Source: Actinomycetospora termitidis (GTDB lineage: Bacteria > Actinomycetota > Actinomycetes > Mycobacteriales > Pseudonocardiaceae). From it: a stretch of DNA of 64,000 nucleotides. A program made the translations under genes and the position numbers. Below are positions 44,409-55,097 of this stretch, one piece after another; positions within the stretch are counted from its first letter, which is position 1, and each line of letters begins with the position of its first letter. The notes beneath the pieces are model-generated. The model made no database searches, was not told where the DNA came from, and saw nothing but the letters and a program-made list of their open reading frames with translations. Where the stretch lies: assembly GCF_030286555.1 (NCBI RefSeq), contig NZ_JASVWF010000002.1, positions 992,001-1,056,000 of the forward strand. The letters run 5' to 3'.

Positions 44409-45472
44409 GGGGCGTGCTGGTCGCGGCCGGGATCGCCCTCGCGGTGTCGATCCTGCTGACGCCGTACGTGATCCGGCTGTTCATCAAGCAGGGCTTCGGG
44501 CAGGAGATCCGCGAGGAGGGCCCGCAGAGCCACCAGGGCAAGCGCGGCACCCCGACGATGGGCGGGGTCGCGATCCTCATCGCGATCTGGGTCGGCTACC
44601 TCGTCTCGCACCTGGTCGCGGACGTGTCGATCTCCGCGTCGGGTCTGCTGGTCCTGCTGCTCATGACCTCGCTCGGCGTGGTCGGCTTCCTCGACGACTT
44701 CATCAAGATCCGTCGACAGCGCAACCTCGGGCTGAACAAGACCGCGAAGCTGGTCGGCCAGCTCGTCACCGCGGTGATCTTCGCGGTGCTCGCGCTGCAG
44801 TTCTCCGACGAGCAGGGGCTGACACCGGCCTCGACGAACCTGTCCTTCGTCCGCGACATCGCGATCGTCGGCTTCGGCAGCATCGGGTTCGTCCTGTTCT
44901 GCTACCTGATCGTCACGGCCGCCTCGAACGCGGTGAACCTGACCGACGGGCTGGACGGGCTCGCGGCGGGCATCTCGGCGATGGTGCTCGCCACCTACCT
45001 GATCGTCTCGTTCTGGCAGTTCCGCAACGCCTGCGGCACCGCGATCGAGGCGGGCTGCTACCAGGTCCGCGACCCGCTCGACATCACCCTCGTCGCGGCC
45101 GCCGGCATGGGCGCCTGCATCGGCTTCCTGTGGTGGAACGCGGCCCCGGCGCGGATCTTCATGGGCGACACCGGGTCCCTCGCGCTCGGGGGCATGTTCG
45201 CGGGCCTCGCGATGGTGACCCGCACCGAGCTGCTCCTGGTGGTCCTGGGGGGCGTGTTCGTCGTCGAGGCCCTGTCGGTGGTCCTCCAGGTCGCGGTCTT
45301 CCGGACGACGAGGCGGCGCCTGTTCCGGATGGCCCCGTTCCACCACCACTTCGAGCTGGCCGGGTGGGCCGAGACCACCGTCATCATCCGGTTCTGGCTG
45401 CTCGCGGCGATCTGCTGCGCGTTGGGGCTGGGACTGTTCTACAGCGAGTGGCTGGCCGCGTCCGGTGGCTGA
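44405..45472 (+). CDS. mraY: Phospho-MurNAc-pentapeptide translocase
   Basis: 355-residue polytopic enzyme with about ten membrane helices that transfers phospho-MurNAc-pentapeptide to decaprenyl phosphate, forming lipid I. Diagnostic cytosolic loops are [10 protein letters not shown] (Asp-Asp), [25 protein letters not shown] and [11 protein letters not shown] (HHH). It begins inside the murF stop and its last 8 nt overlap murD. Confidence 0.97.
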   Translation: MRGVLVAAGIALAVSILLTPYVIRLFIKQGFGQEIREEGPQSHQGKRGTPTMGGVAILIAIWVGYLVSHLVADVSISASGLLVLLLMTSLGVVGFLDDFIKIRRQRNLGLNKTAKLVGQLVTAVIFAVLALQFSDEQGLTPASTNLSFVRDIAIVGFGSIGFVLFCYLIVTAASNAVNLTDGLDGLAAGISAMVLATYLIVSFWQFRNACGTAIEAGCYQVRDPLDITLVAAAGMGACIGFLWWNAAPARIFMGDTGSLALGGMFAGLAMVTRTELLLVVLGGVFVVEALSVVLQVAVFRTTRRRLFRMAPFHHHFELAGWAETTVIIRFWLLAAICCALGLGLFYSEWLAASGG

Positions 45473-46931
45473 GCGCGGGGGACTCGCGGGCACGCACGTC
45501 CTCGTCGCGGGGGCGCGCCGGACCGGTGCGTCCGTCGTCGACGTGCTCCTCGAGATCGGCGCCCGGGTCACCGTGGCGGACGCCGACCCGGCCCAGCTCG
45601 CCACCCTGTCCGACCGCAAGGCCGAGTTCACCGAGGACCTGACGACGCTGCCGCCGGACTGCGGCCTCGTCGTCACCAGCCCCGGCTTCCGCCCGGACTC
45701 GCCGCTCGCCACCGCCGCGCACGCGGCCGGTGTCGAGATGATCGGCGAGCCGGAGCTCGGGTGGCGCCTGGGGCAGGACCCGGCCGTGTGCCCGGACGGG
45801 CCGCCGACCTGGCTCGCCGTCACCGGCACGAACGGCAAGACGACGACGACCGGCATGCTCGAGGCGATCCTGCTCGCGGCCGGACGCGACGCGGTCGCCT
45901 GCGGCAACATCGGCCTGCCGATCGTCGACGCGCTGCGGGCCGGGCACCGGGTGCTCGCGGTGGAGCTCTCCAGCTTCCAGCTCGAGTGGTCGCCCTCGGT
46001 CGCGCCGTTCGCCGGTGCGGTGCTCAACGTCGCCGACGACCACCTCGACTGGCACGGGTCGATGGCCGCCTACGCGGCGGCGAAGGCGCGCGTGTTCCGG
46101 GGTCGGGTCGCCGTCGGCGGGCTCGACGACGAGCGGGCCGCCGGCCTGCTCCGGGCCGCCCCCGGGCGGCGGGTGGGCTTCACCCGGGGCGAGCCGGGGC
46201 CCGGCGAGCTGGGCATCGTCGCCTCCCGCGGGGTGCGCCGGCTCGTGGACCGGGCGTTCGACGACGCGGGCGGCGAGGACCGGCGCCCGACCGTGATCAC
46301 CGACGCCGCGGACATCGTCCCGGCCGGTCCGCCCGGCGAGGCCAACGCGTTGGCGGCCACCGCGCTCGCGCGGGCGATCGGCGTGCCCGCGGAGGCGGTC
46401 GCGGCCGGACTCCGCGCCTACGCCCCCGGCGCCCACCGCGGCGCGGTGGTGGCCGACGCGGCCGGGGTCCGCTGGGTCGACGACTCCAAGGCCACCAACC
46501 CGCACGCCGCGGCCGCGTCCCTGGCCGCGCACGCCCGCGTGGTCTGGGTGGCGGGCGGCCTGCTCAAGGGCGCCGAGGTCTCCGACCTGGTGCTCGCGCA
46601 CGCCGGCCGCCTCGCCGGGGCCGTCGTGCTGGGCGCCGACCGGGCCCGGATCCTCGACGCGCTCGCCCGACACGCCCCCGAGGTGCCGGTCGCGGACGTC
46701 GGCGGGGGCGACGATGGCCCGATGGACGCGATGCTGGCGGCGGCCCGGGCGGCCGCGACGATGGCCCATCCCGGCGACGTCGTGCTGCTGGCACCCGCAG
46801 CGGCCTCGATGGACATGTTCCGCGACTACGCGGCCCGCGGCGACGCCTTCGCCGCGGCCGCCCAGCAGGTCGCCGCCGCGGGCGGCGCGAGCGGGGACGT
46901 GGCCGGGACCGACGCGGACCCGTCGTCGTGA
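45465..46931 (+). CDS. murD: UDP-MurNAc-L-Ala:D-Glu ligase
   Basis: 488 residues. N-terminal Rossmann-like UDP-binding domain ([15 protein letters not shown]), ATP loop [37 protein letters not shown] and [13 protein letters not shown]. It adds D-Glu, the second stem residue. The C-terminal extension of ~20 Ala/Asp-rich residues is disordered. GTG 45465 lies within mraY; the stop overlaps the ftsW start (GTGA). Confidence 0.95.
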   Translation: MAERGGLAGTHVLVAGARRTGASVVDVLLEIGARVTVADADPAQLATLSDRKAEFTEDLTTLPPDCGLVVTSPGFRPDSPLATAAHAAGVEMIGEPELGWRLGQDPAVCPDGPPTWLAVTGTNGKTTTTGMLEAILLAAGRDAVACGNIGLPIVDALRAGHRVLAVELSSFQLEWSPSVAPFAGAVLNVADDHLDWHGSMAAYAAAKARVFRGRVAVGGLDDERAAGLLRAAPGRRVGFTRGEPGPGELGIVASRGVRRLVDRAFDDAGGEDRRPTVITDAADIVPAGPPGEANALAATALARAIGVPAEAVAAGLRAYAPGAHRGAVVADAAGVRWVDDSKATNPHAAAASLAAHARVVWVAGGLLKGAEVSDLVLAHAGRLAGAVVLGADRARILDALARHAPEVPVADVGGGDDGPMDAMLAAARAAATMAHPGDVVLLAPAAASMDMFRDYAARGDAFAAAAQQVAAAGGASGDVAGTDADPSS

Positions 46932-48208
46932 CCACCCGGTCGTCGGCGCCGCGCCGCGAGCGACCCGCGCGCGGCCAGGCGCCGCCGCACGTCCGCGCCC
47001 TCGGCGGCGCGCTGCACCAGTGGCTCGGCCGCCCGCTGACCTCGCTGCACCTCGTCCTCGCGGTGTTCGGGCTGCTGACCGCGCTCGGCCTGGTCATGGT
47101 GCTCTCGGCGTCGTCGGTGAACGCCTACGCGTCCGGCGGCTCCTCCTACGGCGTGTTCGTCCGGCAGGCGGCGTTCGCCGTGCTCGGGGCCGGGCTGTTC
47201 TGGCTCGGGCTGCGCGTGCCGCCGCGACGGTGGCGTGCCGCCAGCCCGTGGCTGCTCGGCGTGTGCCTGCTGCTGCTCGCGCTGGTCCTCGTCCCGGGGC
47301 TGGGCGCGGAGGTGAACGGCTCGCGGTCGTGGTTCCGGGTGGCCGGGCTCTCCCTGCAGCCCAGCGAGATCACCAAGATCGCGCTCGCGCTCTGGGGCGC
47401 GCACGTGCTCGTGCGGCACCGCCCGGCGCCGCGGCGCTGGCGGCAGGCGCTGCTGCCGATGGTGCCGGTCGCGGTGCTGGTCTTCGTGCTCGTGATGCTC
47501 CAGCCCGACCTCGGCACGACGATCTCGCTCGGCGTCATCGTGGTCGCCCTGCTCTGGTTCGCCGGCGCGCCGCTGGGGCTGCTCGCGCTGATCGGCACCG
47601 GCGGCGTCGTGGGCATGGTGGTGCTCGGCGTGATCGCGAGTTACCGCCAGAGCCGGATCGCGGCGTTCCTCGACCCGGCGAACGCCGACCCGCTCGGCCC
47701 GGCCTACCAGGCCCGGCAGGCGCTGTACTCGCTCGCCGACGGCGGGCTGTTCGGCCAGGGCCTCGGGCAGGGCCGCGCGAAGTGGAGCTACCTGCCCAAC
47801 GCCGACAACGACTTCATCTTCGCGATCATCGGCGAGGAGCTCGGCTTCCTCGGCGCGGTCGCGGTGATCGCCCTGTTCGTCACCCTCGCCTACACCGGCC
47901 TGCGCATCGCGGCGCGGTCCGTGGACCCGTGGATCCGGGTCGTGTCCGCGACGCTGACGGTGTGGCTGGTGGTGCAGGCCGCCATCAACATCGGCTACGT
48001 CGTCGGCCTGCTGCCCGTCACCGGCATCCCGCTGCCCCTGGTCTCCTCAGGTGGCACCTCGCTCGCCCTCGCCCTGTTCGCGGGCGGCCTGCTCGCGAAC
48101 TTCGCCCGCCACGAGACCGACGCCGCCGCGGCGCTGCGCACCCACGGGCAGGGCCGCCTCGCGCGCGCCCTGCGCCTGCCCCCGCCCGATCCGGTGCGCG
48201 CCCGCTGA
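46928..48208 (+). CDS. ftsW: Septal peptidoglycan glycosyltransferase FtsW
   Basis: 426-residue SEDS-family membrane protein with about ten helices. After a basic cytosolic head the motifs [13 protein letters not shown], the extracellular [31 protein letters not shown] region (recognised by [13 protein letters not shown], with the catalytic-type Asp) and [14 protein letters not shown] identify it. It polymerises glycan strands at the septum with PbpB. It overlaps murD by 4 nt and is 19 nt upstream of murG. Confidence 0.95.
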   Translation: MTTRSSAPRRERPARGQAPPHVRALGGALHQWLGRPLTSLHLVLAVFGLLTALGLVMVLSASSVNAYASGGSSYGVFVRQAAFAVLGAGLFWLGLRVPPRRWRAASPWLLGVCLLLLALVLVPGLGAEVNGSRSWFRVAGLSLQPSEITKIALALWGAHVLVRHRPAPRRWRQALLPMVPVAVLVFVLVMLQPDLGTTISLGVIVVALLWFAGAPLGLLALIGTGGVVGMVVLGVIASYRQSRIAAFLDPANADPLGPAYQARQALYSLADGGLFGQGLGQGRAKWSYLPNADNDFIFAIIGEELGFLGAVAVIALFVTLAYTGLRIAARSVDPWIRVVSATLTVWLVVQAAINIGYVVGLLPVTGIPLPLVSSGGTSLALALFAGGLLANFARHETDAAAALRTHGQGRLARALRLPPPDPVRAR

Positions 48209-48227
48209 CCCCCGAGGAGTACCCCTG

Positions 48228-49352
48228 GTGCCCGACCGCCCCCGCCACCCGCTCTCCGTCGTCGTCGCCGGCGGCGGCACGGCCGGCCACATCGAGCCCG
48301 CGCTCGCGCTGGCCGACGCGGTGAAGCGGCTGCGCCCGGACGCGCGGGTGACCGCCCTGGGCACCGCGCGGGGCCTGGAGACGACCCTGGTGCCCCGGCG
48401 CGGCTACCCGCTCGAGCTGGTGCCGCCGGTGCCGCTGCCGCGCAAGCCGTCCAAGGACCTCGCGGCGCTGCCCTGGCGCATCCTGCGGTCGGTCCGGCGG
48501 ACCCGCCAGGTGCTGCGCCAGGTCGACGCGGACGTCGTCGTCGGGTTCGGCGGGTACGTGGCCCTGCCGGCGTACCTCGCCGCGCGGCTGCCCGGCACCC
48601 GCATGCCGGTGGTGGTCCACGAGGCGAATGCGAGCGCCGGCATCGCGAACAAGGTCGGGGCCCGCCACGCCGCGGCGGTCGCGGCCGCCGTGCCCGGCAG
48701 CGGGCTGGACGGGCCGGTGATCGGGATGCCGCTGCGCCGCGCCATCACCACCCTCGACCGCGAGGCGCTGCGCGCGAAGGCCCGGGCCCACTTCGGTCTC
48801 GACCCGCACGCGCCCACGCTGCTGGTGTTCGGGGGGTCGCAGGGCGCGCGGTCGCTCAACGAGGCGGTCGCGGGCGCCGCGCCGGAGCTCGCACGGGCCG
48901 GTATCGGCGTGCTGCACGCCCACGGGCCGAAGAACACCGTGGACGTCGCGCCCAGCACCCCGCCCTACGTCGCGGTGCCCTACCTGGAGCGGATGGACCT
49001 GGCCTACGCCGCCGCCGACCTCGCCATCTGCCGGTCCGGCGCCATGACCGTGGCGGAGGTGTCCGCGGTGGGCCTCCCCGCGATCTACGTGCCGTTGCCG
49101 CACGGCAACGGCGAGCAGCGTCTGAACGCGCTGCCGGTCGTGGAGCACGGTGGGGGCATCCTGGTCGAGGACGCGGAGCTCACCCCGGAGAAGGTCGTCG
49201 ACCTCGTGGTACCGCTCCTGACCAGCGGTGAGCGGCTCTCCGCGATGAGCGCGGGAGCCCGGCGTACGGGCCACGCGGACGCGGACGAGACACTGGCCCG
49301 GATGGTGCTGGACGCGGCAGAGGGCCCGGGGGCCGAGGAGGGGGCACGGTGA
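48228..49352 (+). CDS. murG: UDP-GlcNAc transferase MurG (lipid II synthase)
   Basis: 374-residue GT28 enzyme that adds GlcNAc to lipid I on the inner membrane face. [17 protein letters not shown] is the first Gly-rich loop, [13 protein letters not shown] the second, [15 protein letters not shown] the third, and [27 protein letters not shown] with GNGEQRLNA is the UDP-sugar site. GTG 48228 follows GAGGAG with 8-nt spacing; the long upstream frame is ftsW out of frame. The stop overlaps murC (GTGA). Confidence 0.96.
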   Translation: MPDRPRHPLSVVVAGGGTAGHIEPALALADAVKRLRPDARVTALGTARGLETTLVPRRGYPLELVPPVPLPRKPSKDLAALPWRILRSVRRTRQVLRQVDADVVVGFGGYVALPAYLAARLPGTRMPVVVHEANASAGIANKVGARHAAAVAAAVPGSGLDGPVIGMPLRRAITTLDREALRAKARAHFGLDPHAPTLLVFGGSQGARSLNEAVAGAAPELARAGIGVLHAHGPKNTVDVAPSTPPYVAVPYLERMDLAYAAADLAICRSGAMTVAEVSAVGLPAIYVPLPHGNGEQRLNALPVVEHGGGILVEDAELTPEKVVDLVVPLLTSGERLSAMSAGARRTGHADADETLARMVLDAAEGPGAEEGAR

Positions 49353-50860
49353 CCGAGGAGACCATGCAGCCCGGTGAGCAGGCGGTCGCGCCGGAGCTGC
49401 CGCGCCTGCTCTCGCGCGTGCACTTCATCGGCGCGGGCGGGGCGGCGATGAGCGGGATCGCCCGCATCCTGCTCGCCCGTGGCGCCATGGTGTCCGGCTC
49501 GGACGCGAAGGACTCCCGGGCCGTCCTCGCCCTGCGCACCCTGGGCGCCGAGGTCTCGATCGGCCACGACGCCGCGAACCTCGACCTGCTGCCCGGCGGC
49601 CCCACCGCCCTCGTCACGACGAAGGCGGTGCACCAGGCGGACCCGGACAACCCCGAGCTCCTCGAGGCCGCCGCCCGCGGGATCCCGGTACTGCACCGCT
49701 CGGCGGTGCTCGCCGAGCTGATGGCCGACCACCGCGCGGCGTGCGTCTCGGGCAGCGCGGGGAAGACCTCGACCACGTCGATGCTGGTCGTCGCGCTGCA
49801 GGCCTGCGGCACCGACCCGTCGTTCATGATCGGCGGCGACCTGCTGGCGTCCGGTTCCAGCGCCCACCACGGGCACGGCGACGTGTTCGTGGCCGAGGCC
49901 GACGAGTCCGACGGGTCGTTCCTGGCCTACACGCCCGCCGTCGCGATCGTCACCAACGTCGAGCCCGACCACCTCGACCACCACGGCACCGTCGAGGCCT
50001 ACGTGGCGGTGTTCGACGCGTTCGCCGGACGCATCGAGCCGGGTGGGGCCCTGGTGGTGTGCGCGGACGACCCGGGCGCCGCCGCGCTGGGCGACCGGGC
50101 GGCCGCGGCCGGGGTGCGCGTGCGCCGCTACGGCCGGACGGCCACCGGCCCCGACGACGTCGCCGTGCTCGACTACCGCGCCGAGGCCTCGACGGGGGTC
50201 CTGACGATCCGCGTCGACGATGTGGAGCGGACCGTGCGGCTCGGGGTCGCCGGGGAGCACCAGGCCCTCAACGCGTGCGCCGCCCTCCTCGCCGGGCTGG
50301 ACCTCGGGGCCCCGCTCGAGAAGCTGCTCGACGGGCTCACCTCGTTCACCGGGGTCCGCCGGCGGTTCGAGCTGCGCGGTGAGACCGGGGGGGTGCGCGT
50401 GTACGACGACTACGCGCACGCGCCGACGAAGGTCGCCGCCCAGTTGCGCGCCGCGCGGCCGGTGCTGGGGGAGCGGGGCCGGCTGATCGTGGCGTTCCAG
50501 CCGCACCTCTACTCGCGGACCCGGGACTTCGCCGAGCAGTTCGGCGAGGCGCTCTCGCTGGCCGACGAGGTGGTGCTGCTCGACGTGTACGGCGCCCGGG
50601 AGCAGCCGGAGCCGGGCATCAACGGCACGACGATCGCGCGGCACGTCGCGCTGCCCGCCGAGGACGTGCACTACGAGCCGTCCTGGGCGGCCGTGCCGAG
50701 CCTCCTCGCCGACCTCGCCCGCCCCGGTGACCTCGTGATCACGATGGGCGCGGGCGACGTCACCGTGCTCGGCCCGGAGGTCCTCGCCGAGCTCGAGCGT
50801 CGGGACCAGGCGAGCGGAGCGACGGGGACGGGCTCGAGCCCGGCCCACGTCGGGGGCTGA
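49349..50860 (+). CDS. murC: UDP-MurNAc:L-alanine ligase
   Basis: 503 residues, the first Mur ligase. [17 protein letters not shown] binds UDP-MurNAc; the P-loop reads [12 protein letters not shown], where most MurC proteins have GTHGKT, so Thr-His are replaced by Ser-Ala. [23 protein letters not shown] and [10 protein letters not shown] are normal. The enzyme is probably functional because Lys and the rest of the loop are kept. The C-terminal tail is disordered. Its stop codon overlaps the proposed CTG start of ftsQ. Confidence 0.95.
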   Translation: MTEETMQPGEQAVAPELPRLLSRVHFIGAGGAAMSGIARILLARGAMVSGSDAKDSRAVLALRTLGAEVSIGHDAANLDLLPGGPTALVTTKAVHQADPDNPELLEAAARGIPVLHRSAVLAELMADHRAACVSGSAGKTSTTSMLVVALQACGTDPSFMIGGDLLASGSSAHHGHGDVFVAEADESDGSFLAYTPAVAIVTNVEPDHLDHHGTVEAYVAVFDAFAGRIEPGGALVVCADDPGAAALGDRAAAAGVRVRRYGRTATGPDDVAVLDYRAEASTGVLTIRVDDVERTVRLGVAGEHQALNACAALLAGLDLGAPLEKLLDGLTSFTGVRRRFELRGETGGVRVYDDYAHAPTKVAAQLRAARPVLGERGRLIVAFQPHLYSRTRDFAEQFGEALSLADEVVLLDVYGAREQPEPGINGTTIARHVALPAEDVHYEPSWAAVPSLLADLARPGDLVITMGAGDVTVLGPEVLAELERRDQASGATGTGSSPAHVGG

Positions 50861-51741
50861 GCCCCCTGCCGCCCCCGACCCGACGTCCGCGGTCCGGCGC
50901 CCCCGACGGCCGGTCGGGGCGCTCGGGCGGGTCCCGCTCGACAGCCTCCCGCTCGACGGGCTCCCGGTCGGCGGGCGGCCGGGACCGGGGACGCCGCCCG
51001 TCGTCGCGACCCCCGCGGGAGCGTCCGCCCCGCGACCACGCCGCGATCGAGGCACGGGCCGCGCGCCGGCGCACGCTGCGGCGGCGCTGGACGGCGGGGG
51101 TGCTCGCGCTCGCCGTCGTCGGGGGACTGGTCTACCTGCTCGGCTTCTCGCCGGTGTTCGACGTGCGCGGTGTACAGGTCGACGGTGCGACGCCGGAGAC
51201 CCTCGGGACCGTGCAGGAGGCCGCGGCGGTGCCGCCGGAGACGTCGCTGCTGTGGCTGTCGACGGCGGAGCTGGACGCACGGGTGGCGGCGATCCCCCGG
51301 GTCGCCTCGGTGGACGTCCGGCGGTCCCTGCCGGGCACCGTGACCGTGACGGTGACCGAGCGGGAGCCGGTGGCGGCGGTGCCGATGGCGGCCGGTGTCG
51401 CCCTCGTCGACGGCACCGGGTTCGTCTACCGGACCATGCCCGCGCCGCCCCCCGGCATCCCGCGCCTGGTCCTGCCGCCCGGGGTGGCGGCCTCACCCGA
51501 GGACCCGGCCACGGTGGCCGCCGTGCGGGTGCTGGAGGCCCTCCCGCCGAACCTGCAGACGAAGGTGACCGAGCTGCGCGCCGGGAGCGCCTACGACGTC
51601 TCGTTCACCCTCGACGGGCGCACGGTGCGCTGGGGCGCCGACGCCGAGGACGACCGCAAGGCCGCCGTCCTCGGCCCGCTCCTGACCCGGCCGGGCTCGG
51701 TCTACGACGTCTCCACCCCGGAGCTCCCGGTCGTCAGCTGA
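50857..51741 (+). CDS. ftsQ: Division protein FtsQ (apparent CTG start)
   Basis: 294 residues if started at CTG 50857. A basic Arg/Ser-rich cytosolic head (~78 residues), one membrane helix (about 79-98) and a POTRA domain ([14 protein letters not shown] through VTVTVTERE, about 105-170) followed by the FtsQ beta domain. Between the upstream in-frame stop at 50728 and GTG 51100 the frame has no ATG, GTG or TTG; GTG 51100 would start inside the membrane helix and drop the cytosolic head. CTG 50857 makes a CTGA overlap with murC, mirroring the GTGA/ATGA overlaps elsewhere in the cluster. The start is inference. Confidence 0.85.
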   Translation: MSPLPPPTRRPRSGAPDGRSGRSGGSRSTASRSTGSRSAGGRDRGRRPSSRPPRERPPRDHAAIEARAARRRTLRRRWTAGVLALAVVGGLVYLLGFSPVFDVRGVQVDGATPETLGTVQEAAAVPPETSLLWLSTAELDARVAAIPRVASVDVRRSLPGTVTVTVTEREPVAAVPMAAGVALVDGTGFVYRTMPAPPPGIPRLVLPPGVAASPEDPATVAAVRVLEALPPNLQTKVTELRAGSAYDVSFTLDGRTVRWGADAEDDRKAAVLGPLLTRPGSVYDVSTPELPVVS

Positions 51742-51787
51742 GCGCCGTACGACCGGCCGCGCTGCGCGACCGGACGACTCTCGATCA

Positions 51788-51808
51788 CCACTCGAAGTAT
51801 CACGCACG
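51788..51808 (+). repeat. 21-bp direct repeat, copy 1 (upstream of secreted genes)
   Basis: Pattern CCACTC, 4 nt, TATCAC, 1 nt, CACG; it matches 51938-51958 at 16 of 21 positions, the differences falling in the two variable gaps. Confidence 0.6.
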
Positions 51809-51937
51809 GTCACCGTGTCTGCGGTGGTCGGCGGCCACCGAGGGTCGCCAACTCCCGCGGAGAACAACTCGTCCGAGGTCGCCGCCCCTCGCTCGGGGGA
51901 CACGCGAAGGACCTGTGACCTGCGCGAACGAGTTTCA

Positions 51938-51958
51938 CCACTCCGGTTATCACTCACG
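51938..51958 (+). repeat. 21-bp direct repeat, copy 2
   Basis: Same pattern as 51788-51808, 150 bp downstream and 90 bp before the start codon of the first secreted gene. A related GTGTCACGCA is at 51990-51999. Confidence 0.6.
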
Positions 51959-52047
51959 TGCACACCACGCGTTTCGCTTGACCCAGATGTGTCACGCAGC
52001 GTCAACTCTGCGCCGTCGGCACGACGGTGGGGAGAGGTGCGAGGGCG

Positions 52048-53385
52048 ATGACCATGAGGACCGGCCGCGACACGCGGGGTGCGGCGCCGCCACGGGTGCG
52101 GCGGGCGCTGGCGACCGTGCTCGCCGCGGCCGCGACCGCCTCGATCCTGGGGGCCACCCTCGGCCACGCCCCCGTCGCCCGGGCGTCCGAGCCGGGCGAG
52201 ACCTGGGTCCCCGAGCTCGCCGTCGAGGGCGGTGACGACACCAACGTCGTCGCGACCACCGGCGCCGTCCGTCTCGCCGCCGGTGTCGTCCGCGCCCAGA
52301 GCGCCCGCTCGACGCGGAACGAGGGAGAGCTGCTCCTCGCCCCGCGCCGGTCGTCCACGCCCGTCGACCGCGTCACCGCGGAGGTCACCGCGGACGTCCC
52401 GCCGGGCGGTGAGGTGCTCGTCGACGTCCGTGGCCTGCGCACCGACGGCACCTGGAGCCAGTGGAGCACCGCGAGCCCCGCGGGCCCCGCCGTGCTGGCC
52501 CAGCCCGCCACCGAGCTGCAAGTCCGCGTCACCCTCGTGTCGGGCGACTTCGGGGCGAGCCCGGCCCTCCAGCGCCTGTGGCTCGCGGCCGACCGCTCCA
52601 CGCCGACCCCCGCACCCACGGCCCCACCGGCTCCGCCGGCGCCGACGGCCCCGCCGACCGTCCCCACCGCCGCCCCCGCGCCCGCCCCGGAGCCCGCGAA
52701 GGCCGCCCCGGTCACGAGCCGCGTGTTCGCGACCCGCATCGGCCTGGTCGGCAACACCACCGCCAACGGCCACGTCATCGTGCCGCGGGACCACTTCGTC
52801 GCCCTGCCCTCGCGCCGCGGGCTCTCCCCGCGCGACAAGGGCGACTACACGGTCAAGGTCTGCGCCGCGAACGGGCGCTGCGCCTGGTCCCCGGTGTGGG
52901 ACGTCGGGCCGTGGAACATCCGCGACGACTACTGGAACGCCGCCCGCCAGCAGTGGGGCGATCTCCCGCTGGGCTTCCCGCAGGCCCAGGCCGCCTTCCA
53001 GCGCGGCTACAACGGCGGCAAGGACGGGTTCGGACGGCGGGTCGCGAACCCCGCGGGCATCGACCTCGCCGACGGCACCTACTACGACGACCTCCAGCTG
53101 CGCGACAACGGCTGGGTCACCGTCACCTACCTCTGGACCGGCACCGGTCCCTCCGCCCTGGCCCGCCCGACCGGCGCGCCGACCCTCGTCGTGCGCTCCG
53201 CCCCCACCGACGCGTCGTCCTCGGTCGGTGCCGTCGCCTCCGGCGCGCGGATGGCCGTGACGTGCACCGCCACCGGCCAGCTCCGCGCCGGGTCGCAGGG
53301 CCCGAGCGCGCAGTGGCTCCAGATCGGTCCGCAGCAGTACGTCCCCGCCGCCGCCGTGGAGGCCCCCCGTGTCGCGCCCTGCTGA
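52048..53385 (+). CDS. Secreted protein with paralogous N-module and SH3-like C-terminus
   Basis: 445 residues. Signal peptide (hydrophobic core ALATVLAAAATASILGATLG, likely cut after ARAS). Residues ~46-185 are a beta-sandwich-like module (ELAVEGGDDTNVV, VTADVPPGGEVLVDVRGL, TWSQW) shared with the next protein. A Pro/Ala linker follows, then a domain with VCAANGRCAWSPVWDVGPWNIRDDYW, and an SH3b-like end (VVRSAPTDASSSVGAVASGARM). No catalytic motif is obvious; wall or polysaccharide binding is inferred. Its last 17 nt overlap the next gene. It separates ftsQ from ftsZ, where mycobacteria have only a short spacer. Confidence 0.8.
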   Translation: MTMRTGRDTRGAAPPRVRRALATVLAAAATASILGATLGHAPVARASEPGETWVPELAVEGGDDTNVVATTGAVRLAAGVVRAQSARSTRNEGELLLAPRRSSTPVDRVTAEVTADVPPGGEVLVDVRGLRTDGTWSQWSTASPAGPAVLAQPATELQVRVTLVSGDFGASPALQRLWLAADRSTPTPAPTAPPAPPAPTAPPTVPTAAPAPAPEPAKAAPVTSRVFATRIGLVGNTTANGHVIVPRDHFVALPSRRGLSPRDKGDYTVKVCAANGRCAWSPVWDVGPWNIRDDYWNAARQQWGDLPLGFPQAQAAFQRGYNGGKDGFGRRVANPAGIDLADGTYYDDLQLRDNGWVTVTYLWTGTGPSALARPTGAPTLVVRSAPTDASSSVGAVASGARMAVTCTATGQLRAGSQGPSAQWLQIGPQQYVPAAAVEAPRVAPC

Positions 53386-54790
53386 TCTCCTCGAACCGCT
53401 CGCCCCCCGCCCGCTCTCCCCGCACGCCGGTCCCGGCGCGACGCCGCCGACCGCCCCGGAGGACCGCGAGCGACGCCGTCGCCACCGCCACCGCGCCGTC
53501 CTGACGGCGGGTGCGGGCGCGCTCCTCGCCGCCGTCCTCGGCCTGGCGGCCTCCGCGACCGCCGTGCCGACCGGGGAGAGCTGGGGCAGCGAGCTCGCCG
53601 TCTCCGGCGGCGACGACGTCAACGTCTCGATGGTCGACGGGGCCGTCCGGCTCGCGACGCCGTCGACGGCGAAGGCGCGCTCGGAGGGCGTCATGCTCCT
53701 GCCGCCGCGCCGCCCGGCGGCCCCGACCAATGCCGTGACCACGGAGCTCACCGCCGACCTGCCGCCCGGCACGTCCGCCCGGGTCGACGTGCGCGGCATC
53801 CTGCCCGACGGGTCGTGGAGCCGCTGGTTCCCGACGAAGGACGACGTGCGCACCGTCCTGCCCGCGATGACGACGCAGGTCCAGGCCCGGGTGGTCATGC
53901 TGGGCGGCTCCGGCTCGGTCAGCCCGGCGGTCGAGCGGCTGTGGCTCACCACGTCGACCACGAGCGCCGCCCCGGCGACCGGGACGGCTCCGGCCGCGCC
54001 GACCACGACCACGCCGGCCCCGACGACGACTGCGAGCGCGGCCCCGAGCCCGGCCCCGCCCTCGACCACCCTCATCCCCATCCGCCCGACCACGCCGGCG
54101 GCGACCCCGAACGCCGCCCCCGCTCCGGCCGCGAAGCCGATCTGGGACGCGGCCATCACGGCGCAGGGTCTGGGCATGTTCAAGGACACGCCCTGGAACA
54201 TGGTCGGCGCGAAGACGCCGACGGTCGTCCCGGCGACCGGGCTGACCGGCCGCAAGGCCCTGAAGTTCACGATGCCCGGCGGCGGTAAGCGCTCCGAGAT
54301 CGAGCCGAACGTCGACAACTTCACCGAGGGCCAGGACCGCTACATCCGGCTGTCGGTGCGGCTCGCCGACGGCTTCCCGGTGGACACCGACTCCTGGCAG
54401 CTCATCACCCAGTTCAAGAACGAGGGCGAGGGCAGCCCGCCGCTCGAGCTGCGCATCGGCGGCGGCAACTTCGTGCTCTCCGGCGGGTTCGGCCACCCGG
54501 ACGGCTCGAAGAGCTTCGACAAGGTGATCGCACCAGCCGCCGTCGGGAAGGTGACGACGCTCGTGCTGCACGTGAAGTTCTCGTCGACGAGCTCCAAGAG
54601 CGTCGTCGACGCGTGGGTCGACGGGCAGCAGAAGGTCACGGGCTTCCGCCCGCCCGGCGGGACCATGTACCCCGGCGACTACAGCTACTGGAAGCTCGGG
54701 CTCTACCGCGACACCGGGATCTCGCAGGCCTCGACCTACGAGCTCTCGGACGCGAAGCTCGGCGACTCCTACGCCTCCGTGGCCGGCTGA
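53369..54790 (+). CDS. Secreted polysaccharide lyase-like protein with paralogous N-module
   Basis: 473 residues. N-terminal membrane/signal segment ([20 protein letters not shown]), then the same ~130-residue module as the preceding protein ([44 protein letters not shown]), a long Thr/Pro/Ala linker and a C-terminal ~210-residue jelly-roll: [49 protein letters not shown]. This end resembles the heparin-lyase-I/PL20-like Polysacc_lyase family. A role in cutting a wall or matrix glycan is inferred; the glycan is unknown. GTG 53369 overlaps the upstream gene. Confidence 0.78.
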   Translation: MSRPADLLEPLAPRPLSPHAGPGATPPTAPEDRERRRRHRHRAVLTAGAGALLAAVLGLAASATAVPTGESWGSELAVSGGDDVNVSMVDGAVRLATPSTAKARSEGVMLLPPRRPAAPTNAVTTELTADLPPGTSARVDVRGILPDGSWSRWFPTKDDVRTVLPAMTTQVQARVVMLGGSGSVSPAVERLWLTTSTTSAAPATGTAPAAPTTTTPAPTTTASAAPSPAPPSTTLIPIRPTTPAATPNAAPAPAAKPIWDAAITAQGLGMFKDTPWNMVGAKTPTVVPATGLTGRKALKFTMPGGGKRSEIEPNVDNFTEGQDRYIRLSVRLADGFPVDTDSWQLITQFKNEGEGSPPLELRIGGGNFVLSGGFGHPDGSKSFDKVIAPAAVGKVTTLVLHVKFSSTSSKSVVDAWVDGQQKVTGFRPPGGTMYPGDYSYWKLGLYRDTGISQASTYELSDAKLGDSYASVAG

Positions 54791-54809
54791 CGGGCCTCCC
54801 GCAACCGAG

Positions 54810-54854
54810 CGAGCGGCACTCTCGCTGCGTCTACGTGCGCGAGAGTGCCGTTCG
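54810..54854. repeat. 45-bp palindromic repeat, copy 3
   Basis: Arms 54810-54825 and 54839-54854 (15 of 16 pairs; outer pairs extend to 54808/54856) with loop TGCGTCTACGTGC. The loop in reverse matches copy 1 at 10 of 13 positions. It lies 20 nt after the lyase stop. Confidence 0.85.
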
Positions 54855-54870
54855 CTCCGAACCGGAGGGG

Positions 54871-54899
54871 CGAACTCTCGACCCGCCGTCGAGAGTTCG
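54871..54899. terminator. 12-bp perfect hairpin before ftsZ
   Basis: CGAACTCTCGAC and GTCGAGAGTTCG flank a 5-nt loop, 16 bp after repeat copy 3. With that repeat it probably stops transcription from the secreted-protein genes before the ftsZ promoter region (TACGGT at 54978-54983). Confidence 0.55.
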
Positions 54900-55097
54900 G
54901 TGGCCGTGCGGCAGACGGGTGACATCGACGCGGGACATGCCCGGCGCGCCTGCGTGCATCCCCGGGTGTCGGCTGCCTACGGTCACGCCGACACCGGAAC
55001 GGGGAAGCCAACCATAGACCTCCAGTCGAGGTCGAGGGTCGAGGGTTCGCCCGCGTGTCGGCCGGTGTCGCCGAGCTCCGCAGTGAAAGGCGGTCCC

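Larger units (their letters stand above)
51742..52047 (+). promoter_or_regulatory. 306-bp region between ftsQ and the first secreted gene
   Basis: No gene seen. Locally richer in A+T than its surroundings, it contains two 21-bp direct repeats (51788, 51938) and a TTGACC (51978-51983) that could be a -35 with a weak TCAACT (52002-52007). Probably the promoter of the two secreted-protein genes. Confidence 0.5.
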
